From assembly GCA_963710535.1 (NCBI GenBank), contig CAVQAW010000010.1:434001-498000 (forward strand): a stretch of 64,000 bases of DNA. Reading direction: 5' to 3'. Each line of letters begins with the position of its first letter. Position 1 is the stretch's first letter. The translations under genes and the position numbers were made by a program. This document shows positions 17,209 to 26,850 of the stretch, one piece after another. Source of the stretch: Pelagihabitans sp963710535 (GTDB taxonomy: Bacteria > Bacteroidota > Bacteroidia > Flavobacteriales > Flavobacteriaceae). The notes under the pieces are model-generated. The model did not search any database. It was given only the letters and a program-made list of their open reading frames with translations, and was not told where the DNA came from.

Positions 17209-20200
17209 ATGAAGAATACGTTTGTAATAGTTTGCCTTTCATTGGTATTTGCATTGGGGTGCAGCGAAAAGAAAGCTGCCCCGATGGTAAAGGCGCCCAT
17301 TTACTTCCATTCGGTGCCTGCCGATAGCAGTGGTATCCAATTTTCGAATGACCTCACCTATAAAGACGATCTCAATATCATAGAATACCTCTACTATTAC
17401 AATGGCGGGGGCGTGGCGATCGGGGATATCAATAACGACGGTCTCGAAGATCTTTATCTGACCGCCAACCAAAGCCAGGATAAGCTTTATCTCAATCTTG
17501 GGGGGATGAAATTCAGGGATATTACAAAAACGGCAGGCATAAAGATCGATTCAACATGGTCAACGGGCGTGACCATGGAAGATGTGAATAACGACGGGTT
17601 GTTGGATATCTATGTGTCCAAAGTGGGCAAATACAAAAATCTCAAGGCACACAACCAGCTTTATATCAACAAGGGCAACAACGTTTTTGAAGAGTCGGCA
17701 TCCCTATATGGTCTCGATTTCTCCGGACTATCGACCCAGGCTTCCTTTTTCGATTATGATAATGACGGCGACCTGGATGTTTATCTGATGAACCACTCGT
17801 TTCACTCCCAAAGAAGTTATGGCAATATCAACTTAAGACAGCTTGCCGATTCCCTGGCGGGCGATCGTTTTTATGAGAACCTGTTGAACCAAGGCGAAGC
17901 AAAATTTATGGATGTCACCTCGGAAAGTGGAATATACAGCAGTGCCCTGGGTTATGGCCTTGCTATAGCCACATCCGATATCAATAATGATGGGTTCATC
18001 GATATATATATTGGCAATGATTTCCATGAAAACGACTACCTCTACCTCAACCAAGGCGATAAGACCTTCAAGGAATCGAGCCTTGATTATTTGTCCCATA
18101 CCAGCAGGTTTACCATGGGGGTCGACATTGCCGACCTCAACAACGATCAACTGCTCGACATCTTTTCCCTGGACATGATGCCTTTCGATCATGACATCTT
18201 TCTAAAATCGGGAGGGGAAGATTCGGACAAGGTGAGCCTGATCAAAAGGAATTTTGGATTTGGAGATCAATATGCAAGGAATACTTTTCAACTGAATCGA
18301 GACAATTCGTTCTTTTCGGAAGTTGCTTTGATGAGCGATACCTATGCCACCGATTGGAGCTGGTCGGCGCTGATCCAGGATTACGACAACGATGGCTTAA
18401 GTGATATATTTGTGACCAATGGCATCTATAAACGCCCCAATGATCTCAATTATATCAATTACCTGAGCAATATCGATTTTGCCAAATACGATCAAACCAA
18501 GCAAAACGAAATTGAACAAAAATTGATCGAGGAAATGCCAACCCTGCGAATCCCCAATGTGGTATTTCGCAACAAAGGAAATCTTGAATATGACCGTTTT
18601 TCGGAAGAATCGGGACTTACACCCTCCTACTCCAACGGTGCCGCCTATGGCGACCTGGACAACGACGGCGATCTTGATCTGGTAGTGAACAACATTGATC
18701 AAAGCGCTTTTTTGTTGGAGAACAGGAGCAACCCCAGGGCAGAAAACCATTTTATCACCATTGCCCTTAAAGGTGAGGGGGCATTTAAAAATCCTGCCGG
18801 CGCCAAAGTATCGGTCTACGCCCAAGGAGAATCCTACCTCAAGGAACTATCGGTCGTCAGGGGTTTTCAATCGTCTTCTACGCACCGTTTGCACTTCGGC
18901 CTAGGGCAAGCAAAAAAAATCGATTCCGTTTTGGTTCGATGGTTAGACGGAAAAGTACAGACTGAAATCGGCCTGAATATTGACCAACAGCATACCATCA
19001 CCAGAAGACAGGACCTGAAGTCCATGGTACATCAAGATGCCAAAGGTATAAAGCCATTCGAGACTTTTCCTTTCACCCATATGGAGAACAGTTATCTCGA
19101 TTATGAACGCGAAATCCTCATGCCCGAAAAATTGTCGGCAGAGGGGCCAGCTTTGGCGAAGGCTGATTTTAATGGGGATGGACTTGATGACCTCTATATT
19201 GGTGGTGCAAAATATCAGTCCCCGGCACTTTTTCTCCAACAAAAAGATGGCAGCTATCTAGAGGATAAAAGCAGCGAATTCACCAAAGACATTCTCTATG
19301 AAGATGTTGATGCGGTAGCCTTCGATATTGAAAACGATGGGGACTTGGACCTTTATGTGATGAGTGGCGGCAACAATGCAGCTGAAGGGGATGCCAACCT
19401 GGAAGACCGTATCTATCTCAATGATGGCAATGGTCATTTTAGCAGACTTAAGGCCTCCTTGATCAAAACAAATGGGGGCAGTGTTTCCGCCGGCGATTTT
19501 GATGGAGACGGTTTTGCAGACCTATTCATCGGAAATCGCTCCATGCCCGGAGGCTATGGTTTGTCACCGTATAGCTATATCCTGAAAAACAACGGTAAAG
19601 GGGAATATGCCGTGGTTCAGCAGAGCAGGCTGGGCATGGTGACCGACAGCCAGTGGGCAGACATGAACAACGATGGACTTCTGGACCTTGTGATCGTAGG
19701 GGATTGGATGCCCGTTACCATTTTGATCAACAAGGGCGATTCAACATTTGAAGATGCTACCGTGGGCATGGGGCTCCAAAATACCCAAGGGATGTGGAAT
19801 ACCATTACCGTAGTAGATATAGACCAAAACGGTTATAACGATATTCTTGCGGGCAATGCGGGTTTAAATTTTAAATGGAAAGCAAGCTCCGATAAGCCGG
19901 TCAAACTCTATTTGGACGATTTCGATGCCAACGGGCAGCCCGATCCCATTATATTTTATGATTTTTTCGGAAGTGATGTGCCTTTTGCCCCAAAGGACAA
20001 ACTGGCCGAACAACTGCCCATCTTAAAAAAGAAATTTTTAAATTATAATGACTACGCAAAAGTCACCAACATTGAAGAACTCACCGGGAAAAAGGAATCG
20101 GAAATCCTTGAAATCAAGAAAATAACCGAACTTCGGTCCATCGCATTCTTTAATCAAGAAGGCGGCTTTAAGGCAGTGCCCCTTCCGAGGGAAGCCCAGA

Positions 20201-20490
20201 TGAGTTCGATTGCCGATTTTGAAGTCATCGGGCAAGGGAAAGGGGCTTTGATTTTTTATGTGGGCAATTATCTCGACTATACGAACGAACTTGGCCAAAG
20301 CGATGCCAATTCGGGCGGTCTACTCACTTATGAAGGAAATATGGTGCTTCGAAATGATTCCCATCTGCCCTTGCCTAAGGGCTTGAATTCAAGAAAGATC
20401 GTTTGGCTTGGAAAAGATCTCTTTTTGGTACTGGCCAACAACGACAAGTCGTATCTCGTCAGTGTTTCGAAAAATGGCCTTAAAGAATAA
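17209..20490 (+). CDS. FG-GAP/VCBS repeat + ASPIC-UnbV lipoprotein, paralogue 3
   Basis: A 1093-aa protein with a lipobox (VFALGC, Cys18) and the same architecture as paralogue 1: calcium-type repeats (DINNDGLEDLYL, DVNNDGLLDIYV, DYDNDGDLDVYL), an ASPIC/UnbV segment (RGFQSSSTHRLHFGLG, VRWLDGK), and a second propeller (DFNGDGLDDLYIGG, DFDGDGFADLFIGN, DMNNDGLLDLVIVGDWMPV). ATG is 3 nt after the previous stop, so the whole VCBS block is one transcriptional unit. It differs from the others in loops and in its C-terminal part (NYLDYTNELGQSDANSGG), suggesting different ligands or partners. No enzyme motif was recognised; function unknown. Confidence 0.9.
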   Translation: MKNTFVIVCLSLVFALGCSEKKAAPMVKAPIYFHSVPADSSGIQFSNDLTYKDDLNIIEYLYYYNGGGVAIGDINNDGLEDLYLTANQSQDKLYLNLGGMKFRDITKTAGIKIDSTWSTGVTMEDVNNDGLLDIYVSKVGKYKNLKAHNQLYINKGNNVFEESASLYGLDFSGLSTQASFFDYDNDGDLDVYLMNHSFHSQRSYGNINLRQLADSLAGDRFYENLLNQGEAKFMDVTSESGIYSSALGYGLAIATSDINNDGFIDIYIGNDFHENDYLYLNQGDKTFKESSLDYLSHTSRFTMGVDIADLNNDQLLDIFSLDMMPFDHDIFLKSGGEDSDKVSLIKRNFGFGDQYARNTFQLNRDNSFFSEVALMSDTYATDWSWSALIQDYDNDGLSDIFVTNGIYKRPNDLNYINYLSNIDFAKYDQTKQNEIEQKLIEEMPTLRIPNVVFRNKGNLEYDRFSEESGLTPSYSNGAAYGDLDNDGDLDLVVNNIDQSAFLLENRSNPRAENHFITIALKGEGAFKNPAGAKVSVYAQGESYLKELSVVRGFQSSSTHRLHFGLGQAKKIDSVLVRWLDGKVQTEIGLNIDQQHTITRRQDLKSMVHQDAKGIKPFETFPFTHMENSYLDYEREILMPEKLSAEGPALAKADFNGDGLDDLYIGGAKYQSPALFLQQKDGSYLEDKSSEFTKDILYEDVDAVAFDIENDGDLDLYVMSGGNNAAEGDANLEDRIYLNDGNGHFSRLKASLIKTNGGSVSAGDFDGDGFADLFIGNRSMPGGYGLSPYSYILKNNGKGEYAVVQQSRLGMVTDSQWADMNNDGLLDLVIVGDWMPVTILINKGDSTFEDATVGMGLQNTQGMWNTITVVDIDQNGYNDILAGNAGLNFKWKASSDKPVKLYLDDFDANGQPDPIIFYDFFGSDVPFAPKDKLAEQLPILKKKFLNYNDYAKVTNIEELTGKKESEILEIKKITELRSIAFFNQEGGFKAVPLPREAQMSSIADFEVIGQGKGALIFYVGNYLDYTNELGQSDANSGGLLTYEGNMVLRNDSHLPLPKGLNSRKIVWLGKDLFLVLANNDKSYLVSVSKNGLKE

Positions 20491-20547
20491 ACTTTATGGG
20501 TCAAAAAGTGTGTTTCAATCCGGCATTGGCCGAGCTGCATCCCTCAT

Positions 20548-20559
20548 TTGCCTAGGCAA
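20548..20559. promoter_or_regulatory. 12-bp perfect palindrome upstream of xylB
   Basis: TTGCCTAGGCAA lies 116 nt before the xylB start in the 184-nt gap after VCBS-3. It is a candidate operator for a sugar-responsive regulator, or a relict stem (flanking AGCTG / CAGCT also pair). Evidence is the symmetry and position only. Confidence 0.3.
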
Positions 20560-20674
20560 GGCCCAGCTTACGGGTCAAGGGCCATTTCTTGTCGGAGAAT
20601 CAATACTTTTCCGAAGTTTTGTTGGCCTCTACGGCGAAAAATAATATCTTCACTTCCAATGTTTTTGAGTAATC

Positions 20675-22159
20675 ATGTATACAATAGGCTATGATATTGG
20701 AAGTTCATCAATAAAGGCGGCCCTCGTGGAAACAGCTTCGGGCAAGGGCATAGCGGTAGTTTCCGAACCCAAGGTGGAAATGGCGATGATCGCCCATAAA
20801 AATGGTTGGGCCGAACAGCATCCCGATGATTGGTGGCAACATGTCTGCACGGCCACAAAAAAACTCATCAAAGCGAACCACATCGATCCAAAAACCATCA
20901 CGGGTATTGGCATTTCATACCAGATGCACGGCTTGGTGGTGGTAGATAAGCAAGGCGTTCCACTTCGCAATTCCATTATTTGGTGCGATAGCCGAGCCGT
21001 GGAAATCGGTCAGAAAGCGTTCGATGCGCTGGGCCATGAAACTTGCGCTGGGCAATTGCTGAATTCCCCCGCAAACTTCACCGCCTCCAAATTAAAATGG
21101 GTCAAGGAGAACGAACCTGAAATCTATAAAAAAATAGATAAGTTCATGTTGCCGGGCGATTACATCGCTTACCGATTGGGCAATACCATATGCACCACAA
21201 AATCAGGTCTCTCGGAAGGCATTTTTTGGGATTTCAAAAGCAATTCACTGGCCAAATGGTTATTGGATTATTATGGCATCGATCAAAAAATGGTGCCCCC
21301 CATCGTAGATACGTTTTCCTTGCAAGGCAGTGTGAGTGCCAAAGGCGCCTTGGAAAGTGGCTTGGCGGTGGGTACCCCCATACGATATCGCGCGGGTGAC
21401 CAGCCGAACAATGCCCTTTCCCTAAATGTGTTCAACCCCGGCGAGGTGGCCGCGACGGGAGGTACTTCCGGAGTGGTCTATGCAATTACCGATAGCTTGT
21501 CGGTAAAGGAGAGTTCGAGGGTCAATAATTTTGCCCACGTGAATTATGGGGATCAAAAACCCAGAATCGGAAAATTACTGTGCATCAACGGGGCGGGAAT
21601 CCAGTATCGTTGGCTGTTGAACAATTTGAACGTCGCCTCCTATGAAGAAATGAACCAACTCGCCGAATCGGTGGCCATTGGTTCCGATGGGGTAAGCATC
21701 CATCCGTTCGGCAATGGAGCAGAACGCATGCTCAACAACAAGACCTTGGGTACCCAAATGTCGAATATCAATTTAAACAACCATACCAAGGCGCATTTAT
21801 GCCGCGCAGCACTCGAAGGGATTGCTTTTTCTTTTGTTTATGGCATGGAAATCATGAAATCGGATGCGATCAAAGCAACCGTGATCAGAGCCGGAAACGA
21901 CAACCTGTTCCGGGCGCCGATCTTTTCAAATACGGTCGCCACCCTTATCGGTCAGGAAATTGAAATCTATGATACCACCGGGGCCATTGGTGCCGCTAGG
22001 GCCTGCGAATTATATAAAGGCGATTTCAAAAGTTTTGGAAAACAGATCATGGAACACGACTTTGTGAAGGGCTTTAAACCCGTCACCGACAAAACCGCTT
22101 ATGAAAAAGCATATCTTAGGTGGAAGCAAGAATTGGAAGTATTAATCAAACATAAATAA
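20675..22159 (+). CDS. xylB: xylulokinase (FGGY carbohydrate kinase)
   Basis: A 494-aa cytoplasmic kinase that phosphorylates D-xylulose to xylulose-5-phosphate for the pentose phosphate pathway. The N-terminal ATPase domain begins GYDIGSSSIKAAL; QMHGLVV (89-95) and IIWCDSRA are the xylulokinase substrate-site block; YRAGDQPNNALSLNVF and ATGGTSGVVYA form the start of the second lobe, with the FGGY-family C-terminal motif IRAGNDNLFRAPIFSNTVA. The length is normal. It lies 7 nt upstream of xylA, which fixes the pathway. The 184-nt gap upstream is compatible with its own promoter, though none with a good consensus was seen. Confidence 0.95.
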   Translation: MYTIGYDIGSSSIKAALVETASGKGIAVVSEPKVEMAMIAHKNGWAEQHPDDWWQHVCTATKKLIKANHIDPKTITGIGISYQMHGLVVVDKQGVPLRNSIIWCDSRAVEIGQKAFDALGHETCAGQLLNSPANFTASKLKWVKENEPEIYKKIDKFMLPGDYIAYRLGNTICTTKSGLSEGIFWDFKSNSLAKWLLDYYGIDQKMVPPIVDTFSLQGSVSAKGALESGLAVGTPIRYRAGDQPNNALSLNVFNPGEVAATGGTSGVVYAITDSLSVKESSRVNNFAHVNYGDQKPRIGKLLCINGAGIQYRWLLNNLNVASYEEMNQLAESVAIGSDGVSIHPFGNGAERMLNNKTLGTQMSNINLNNHTKAHLCRAALEGIAFSFVYGMEIMKSDAIKATVIRAGNDNLFRAPIFSNTVATLIGQEIEIYDTTGAIGAARACELYKGDFKSFGKQIMEHDFVKGFKPVTDKTAYEKAYLRWKQELEVLIKHK

Positions 22160-22166
22160 CAACGAG

Positions 22167-23492
22167 ATGGCAACTTTAGGCAACAAGGAATATTTTAAGG
22201 GAATCGGGGAGATCAAATATGAAGGAAAGCAATCCGACAATCCATTGGCCTTTAAATACTATAATCCGGAACAGATGGTCGCCGGCAAATCAATGCGGGA
22301 GCATTTCAAATTTGCCATAGCCTATTGGCATACTTTCTGCGGCCAAGGGGCAGATCATTTCGGACCGGGGACCCAAAATTTTCCGTGGGACCAGCCCAAA
22401 GATGCTATGGAAGCCGCAAAGGCAAAAGCCGATGCTGCATTCGAATTCATCACGAAAATGGGATTCGATTATTTTTGTTTCCATGACTTTGACCTCGTTC
22501 AAGAAGGGGCCACTTTGGCGGAATCGGAAAAACGCCTCCATGGTATAGTAGACTATATCAAGGGCAAAAAGGCCGAATCGGGCGTTAAGCTGTTGTGGGG
22601 AACCGCAAACTGCTTCTCCAACCCCCGTTATATGAACGGCGCGGCAACCAACCCCGATTTTAACGTACTGGCAAGGGCGGGTGCACAGATAAAACTGGCA
22701 CTGGATGCCACCATCGCCCTGGGTGGTGAAAACTATGTTTTCTGGGGAGGACGCGAAGGATATATGTCCTTGTTGAACACCGACATGAAAAGGGAGCTCG
22801 ACCATATGGGCAGGTTCTTGGGAATGGCCAGGGATTATGCCAGAAGCCAAGGGTTCAAAGGCAACTTTTTTATTGAACCCAAGCCTATGGAACCCATGAA
22901 ACACCAATACGACTTCGATTGTGCCACCGTAATTGGCTTTTTGCACCAATACGGATTGCAGGACGATTTTAAATTGAATATCGAGGTGAACCATGCCACT
23001 TTGGCGAGCCATACCATGGAGCACGAACTTGCCATCGCTGCGGCCCATGGCATGCTGGGCAGTGTTGATGCCAACCGGGGCGATTATCAGAATGGTTGGG
23101 ATACCGACCAGTTCCCGAACAACATCACGGAAGTGACCGAGGCCATGTTGATATTTTTAAAAGCGGGCGGACTAAAAGGAGGGGGCGTTAATTTTGATGC
23201 CAAGATCCGAAGGAATTCCACCGATATGGATGATGTTTTCCACGCGCACATCGGGGGTGCCGACACCTTTGCCAGAGCCCTTTTGGTAGCTGACAAAATC
23301 ATTTCTTCATCGCCCTATGAAGCCCTTAGAAAAAAGCGATACAGTTCTTTTGACTCAGGAAAGGGTAAGGATTTTGAAAGCGGAAAACTCAAGTTTAAAG
23401 ACCTTTATGAAATAGCCAAGGAAAATGGCGAACTGAAATTGCAGAGTGGTAAACAGGAGTTGTTCGAAAACATCATCAACCAATATATCTGA
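22167..23492 (+). CDS. xylA: xylose isomerase (class II)
   Basis: A 441-aa metal-dependent aldose-ketose isomerase converting D-xylose to D-xylulose, the substrate of the adjacent xylB product. Motifs: WHTFCGQGADHFGPGT (54-69), catalytic His in FCFHDFDL (H106), the metal/substrate sites FIEPKPMEP, EVNHATLASHTMEHEL and GSVDANRGD, and NFDAKIRRNS. An insert-containing N-terminus and this length put it in the class II group common in Bacteroidota. It is the last gene before a bidirectional terminator. Together with xylB and the convergent SSS symporter it forms a complete xylose uptake and entry pathway. Confidence 0.97.
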   Translation: MATLGNKEYFKGIGEIKYEGKQSDNPLAFKYYNPEQMVAGKSMREHFKFAIAYWHTFCGQGADHFGPGTQNFPWDQPKDAMEAAKAKADAAFEFITKMGFDYFCFHDFDLVQEGATLAESEKRLHGIVDYIKGKKAESGVKLLWGTANCFSNPRYMNGAATNPDFNVLARAGAQIKLALDATIALGGENYVFWGGREGYMSLLNTDMKRELDHMGRFLGMARDYARSQGFKGNFFIEPKPMEPMKHQYDFDCATVIGFLHQYGLQDDFKLNIEVNHATLASHTMEHELAIAAAHGMLGSVDANRGDYQNGWDTDQFPNNITEVTEAMLIFLKAGGLKGGGVNFDAKIRRNSTDMDDVFHAHIGGADTFARALLVADKIISSSPYEALRKKRYSSFDSGKGKDFESGKLKFKDLYEIAKENGELKLQSGKQELFENIINQYI

Positions 23493-23532
23493 AAAATTCA
23501 GCATTGGCCTAAAGTTGGGCCCCTGCCATTTA

Positions 23533-23568
23533 AAAAGCCTCCTCAAGATTGATCTTGAGGGGGCTTTT
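23533..23568. terminator. bidirectional intrinsic terminator between xylA and the SSS symporter
   Basis: Arms at 23533-23549 and 23552-23568 (AAAAGCCTCC... / ...GGGGGCTTTT) form a 17-bp stem with one T-G wobble. It has A-rich and T-rich flanks on opposite sides and can therefore stop transcription from both convergent genes. Confidence 0.9.
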
Positions 23569-23577
23569 CAATAAATA

Positions 23578-25230
23578 TTAACGGGCAAAATAGATATAAA
23601 TCCCCACCACGATGAATACCACGGCCAAGCCCACTTGATTCACATATTTGAAGGGCTCGATGGAAACCTGTTTGGTATATTCGAGTTCGAAGGCTTCTTT
23701 TCTGGGCCATATCTTACCGATGATCAGCATGATCGCGATGTTGGATAAGAATAAAATGGCCATGACGTGCAAATAATGCGGATAGGCTTCCGCTTGCAAT
23801 AATTTCAAAGCGGCAGGATCGACAATGCCAGCTATATTGGCGTCTTCAAGGGCGGCCGATTCAAAATGGGGCTTCATCAAAAACTGACTGATGATATATA
23901 ATGCAGAACCTAACACAATGCCTATTTTGGCCGCAATGGCAGGCACTCTTTTGGTCATATAACCTACCACGATAATGGTAAAAATCGGAATGCTGTAGAT
24001 GCCGTTGATTTCCTGTAGATAATTGAACAAACTTCCTGCATTGGCAATCAACGGCGCTATGAACATGGCCGCCAGTGCCAAACATGTTCCGAAGATTTTT
24101 CCGTATTTCACCACGGTGCGCTCCGATGCTTCCTTGTTGATGTGTTGCTTGTAAATATCTATCCCGAACAAGGTAACCGAGCTATTGAGAACACTATTGA
24201 AAGAACTCAGGATGGCACCGAACAGCACCGCGGCGAAAAACCCTACCAGCGGTTTTGGCAATACGGCACGGACCAATTCAGGGTATGCGAGATCGCTGGA
24301 GGCCAAGCCGCCATCAAAATAGTGATAAGCAATCATGCCAGGCAACACCAGAATTAATGGCCCCAATATCTTCAAACAAGAAGCCAACAATAACCCTTTT
24401 TGACCCTCCGCCAAGTTTTTGGCACCCAGGGCCCTTTGGATGATCTGTTGGTTGGTACCCCAATAGAAAAGCTGCACCAGCATCATCCCGGTGAAAATGG
24501 TGGAAAATGGAACTTCCTGACCGGCATTACCAGTGGAATCGAATCTTTCAGGGTTAGCGGAAATCAAGGTTTCCAATCCGCCAAAAATACTGCCATCCCC
24601 TATGGCCATCAGTCCGAAAATCGGAATCAAAATACCGCCGAGGATAAGCCCTATGGCATTGATACTGTCTGAAACGGCCACAGCCTTCAAACCTCCGAAG
24701 ATGGCATAAATAGAACCGATGATCCCAATTCCCCAGATACAAATGACCAAAGCGGTATCGTTGGAAACCCCTAAAAGTTCAGGAACGTTGAACATGCCGC
24801 TAATGGCCACAGACCCTGAATAGAGAATAACCGGCAACAGTACCACTACGTATCCCGTCAGAAAGAGACCTGAGGTAATCGTTTTTGTGGACACGTCAAA
24901 CCTTTTTGCCAGAAATTGGGGAATGGTCGTTAAACCGCCCTTAAGGTATCGAGGCAACAAAAATACTGCGGTAACCACCATGGCAATCGCGGCCAAGGTT
25001 TCCCAAGCCATTACAGATAAGCCATCGGTATAGGCGCTTCCATTGAGCCCTACAATCTGTTCCGTTGACAGATTGGTCAACAACAAAGAGCCTGCGATGA
25101 CCCCGGCGGTTAAACTCCGGCCGCCCAAGAAATAGCCATCAGACGAGTTTTCATCGGTTTTTCGGGTTGCGTAATAGGAGATGACGGCTACAAGTAGTGT
25201 AAAGCCCACGAAAGATAGGATTCCAAGCAT
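23578..25230 (-). CDS. SSS-family sodium:solute symporter (likely sugar)
   Basis: A 550-aa inner-membrane transporter of the sodium:solute symporter (LeuT-fold) family. About 14 hydrophobic segments are visible; the first is MLGILSFVGFTLLVAVISYY, followed by the family block GYFLGGRSLTAGVIAGSLLL and LSTEQIVGLNGSAY, matching the Na+ / sugar site region of the SglT-like branch. YAIFGGLKAVAVSDSINAI and FGAILSSFNSVLNS are conserved later. It is convergent with xylA and separated by a shared terminator. Xylose is the likeliest cargo by context, though other monosaccharides such as glucose or galactose are possible. Confidence 0.92.
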   Translation of the reverse strand: MLGILSFVGFTLLVAVISYYATRKTDENSSDGYFLGGRSLTAGVIAGSLLLTNLSTEQIVGLNGSAYTDGLSVMAWETLAAIAMVVTAVFLLPRYLKGGLTTIPQFLAKRFDVSTKTITSGLFLTGYVVVLLPVILYSGSVAISGMFNVPELLGVSNDTALVICIWGIGIIGSIYAIFGGLKAVAVSDSINAIGLILGGILIPIFGLMAIGDGSIFGGLETLISANPERFDSTGNAGQEVPFSTIFTGMMLVQLFYWGTNQQIIQRALGAKNLAEGQKGLLLASCLKILGPLILVLPGMIAYHYFDGGLASSDLAYPELVRAVLPKPLVGFFAAVLFGAILSSFNSVLNSSVTLFGIDIYKQHINKEASERTVVKYGKIFGTCLALAAMFIAPLIANAGSLFNYLQEINGIYSIPIFTIIVVGYMTKRVPAIAAKIGIVLGSALYIISQFLMKPHFESAALEDANIAGIVDPAALKLLQAEAYPHYLHVMAILFLSNIAIMLIIGKIWPRKEAFELEYTKQVSIEPFKYVNQVGLAVVFIVVGIYIYFAR

Positions 25231-25395
25231 TGGTTCGTTTGGTTTGATTTGTCTCCCCTAATATATTGGTTTATTTGCTAAAATTCCGAAAATCGGGAAA
25301 CAATCTAGCGGAACGGGCGTTTCTCCAAGGCAATTGTAAAACCGGTGCACATAAGTCATGAAAGTTGTTTAACACCCCCTTTTCATCCGTAGGCA

Positions 25396-25425
25396 TTGAC
25401 AACCATGAAAAATAACGTAATTTTG
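25396..25425 (+). promoter_or_regulatory. promoter for the haloperoxidase-like gene (TTG-N19-TAATTTTG)
   Basis: TTG 25396-25398 and an exact TAnnTTTG match (TAATTTTG, 25418-25425) are spaced by 19 nt, the ideal Bacteroidota sigma-factor arrangement. They lie 70 nt before the start codon at 25495 in a 264-nt divergent gap shared with the symporter. Confidence 0.7.
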
Positions 25426-25494
25426 CAACACTAAACCCGTGCCATCCATAAGTTGGGAAGTTTCCCCGGGATAGGCAAGATATATTGAAGTAAG

Positions 25495-26850
25495 ATGAAG
25501 AAGAAATTGGGAATACCATTGGCGATCATGCTGTTGATTTCCTGCGCCAAGGAACAGAAAAACGAAACCATCGTAGTGACCCCCGAAGAATTGCATGCCT
25601 CGGTAGACAAAGTCACCGAAATCATGATCCATGATATTTTTTCACCCCCTGTGGCCAGCCGGATTTTTGCCTATCCGAATATTGCGGCCTACGAAATTAT
25701 AGCACAGCAAGACGGTCAATACCTTTCTTTGGCGGGGCAGGCCACAGATTTAACGGCGATACCCAAACCGCCCAGTGAAAATATCAATTACCAACTGGCC
25801 GCGCTTGTAGCCCATATGGAACTGAGCAAAAGACTCATCTTTTCCGAGAAGAAAATGGAAATGCTCAGGGATAGTCTCTACACCAAATGGGAGGGGCAAA
25901 ATCCTGAAATGTTCCATAGATCTAGAGACTATGGCCTCCAAGTGGCCGACCATATCGCCGAATGGATGGCCAAAGACAACTATGCACAAACGCGTACCAT
26001 GCCCAAATTCACCGTTGATACGGATGATGAAACAAGATGGCAGCCCACACCGCCCGCCTACATGGATGGCATTGAGCCCCATTGGAGCAAGATCCGCCCT
26101 TTCGTTATCGATTCTGCCCAGCAATTCAAGCCCGTACCGCCCCCGGCCTATTCGATGAAAGTAGGATCGCCATTTTATAAGGAGCTCAAGGAAGTATATG
26201 ATATCAGTAAAAAAATTGAAGTGGAAGGAGATGCCTCCGAAGAAATAAAAATTGCCCAATTTTGGGATTGCAATCCATACGTCTCCGTGACACGGGGTCA
26301 CCTGATGTTTGCGACCAAAAAAATTACCCCTGGTGCCCATTGGATCGGTATCGCCAAAATCGCTTCGCGTAAAACAAAGAGTGATTTCAACAAAACGGTC
26401 TATGTCTACACCAAAACGTCCTTGGCCATTGCAGATGCCTTTATCAGTTGTTGGGACGAAAAGTACCGGAGCAATTTGATCAGGCCAGAAACCTTGATCA
26501 ACCAACATATCGATGAGGATTGGAAACCCGTGCTTCAAACCCCGCCATTTCCCGAATATACCAGCGGTCATAGTGTAGTGTCCGGTGCCGCTTCCACCGC
26601 CTTGACCGATATTTTCGGCGAGGACTTTACTTTTGAAGACGACACCGAACTTCCTTATGGTATCCCGGTAAGGCATTTCAAGTCTTTCCGGCAAGCGGCC
26701 GACGAAGCAGCCATTAGCCGTATGTACGGGGGAATTCACTATCGTGCAGCGGTCGAGGTCGGCGTGAAGCAAGGACGCGATCTGGGCCAGTATGTAGTGG
26801 ACAAGCTCAAGATGACCAAAAATAAAGACCTGGCCACGAAAACGGAGTAA
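25495..26850 (+). CDS. vanadium-dependent haloperoxidase-like lipoprotein (PAP2 superfamily)
   Basis: A 451-aa exported lipoprotein (lipobox LLISC, Cys17) of the vanadium haloperoxidase / PAP2 fold. All vanadate- or phosphate-coordinating residues are visible with the exact fungal chloroperoxidase spacing: K323-x6-R330-P331, S357-G358-H359 in PEYTSGHSVV, and R409-x5-H415 in SRMYGGIHYR. Such enzymes use vanadate and H2O2 to oxidise halides; marine flavobacterial relatives include iodoperoxidases. Which halide is used, or whether the protein is instead a phosphatase, cannot be told from sequence. The next gene begins immediately at its stop, so the two are cotranslated. A very good promoter precedes it. 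Confidence 0.9.
   Translation: MKKKLGIPLAIMLLISCAKEQKNETIVVTPEELHASVDKVTEIMIHDIFSPPVASRIFAYPNIAAYEIIAQQDGQYLSLAGQATDLTAIPKPPSENINYQLAALVAHMELSKRLIFSEKKMEMLRDSLYTKWEGQNPEMFHRSRDYGLQVADHIAEWMAKDNYAQTRTMPKFTVDTDDETRWQPTPPAYMDGIEPHWSKIRPFVIDSAQQFKPVPPPAYSMKVGSPFYKELKEVYDISKKIEVEGDASEEIKIAQFWDCNPYVSVTRGHLMFATKKITPGAHWIGIAKIASRKTKSDFNKTVYVYTKTSLAIADAFISCWDEKYRSNLIRPETLINQHIDEDWKPVLQTPPFPEYTSGHSVVSGAASTALTDIFGEDFTFEDDTELPYGIPVRHFKSFRQAADEAAISRMYGGIHYRAAVEVGVKQGRDLGQYVVDKLKMTKNKDLATKTE

Noticed and set aside
22290..23048. Long antisense open frame inside xylA
   Set aside because: No motifs; the forward frame is an unmistakable xylose isomerase.
25750..26772. Long antisense open frame inside the haloperoxidase-like gene
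   Set aside because: It mirrors a well-supported coding gene, has no recognisable domain, and such frames are common opposite GC-biased codons.
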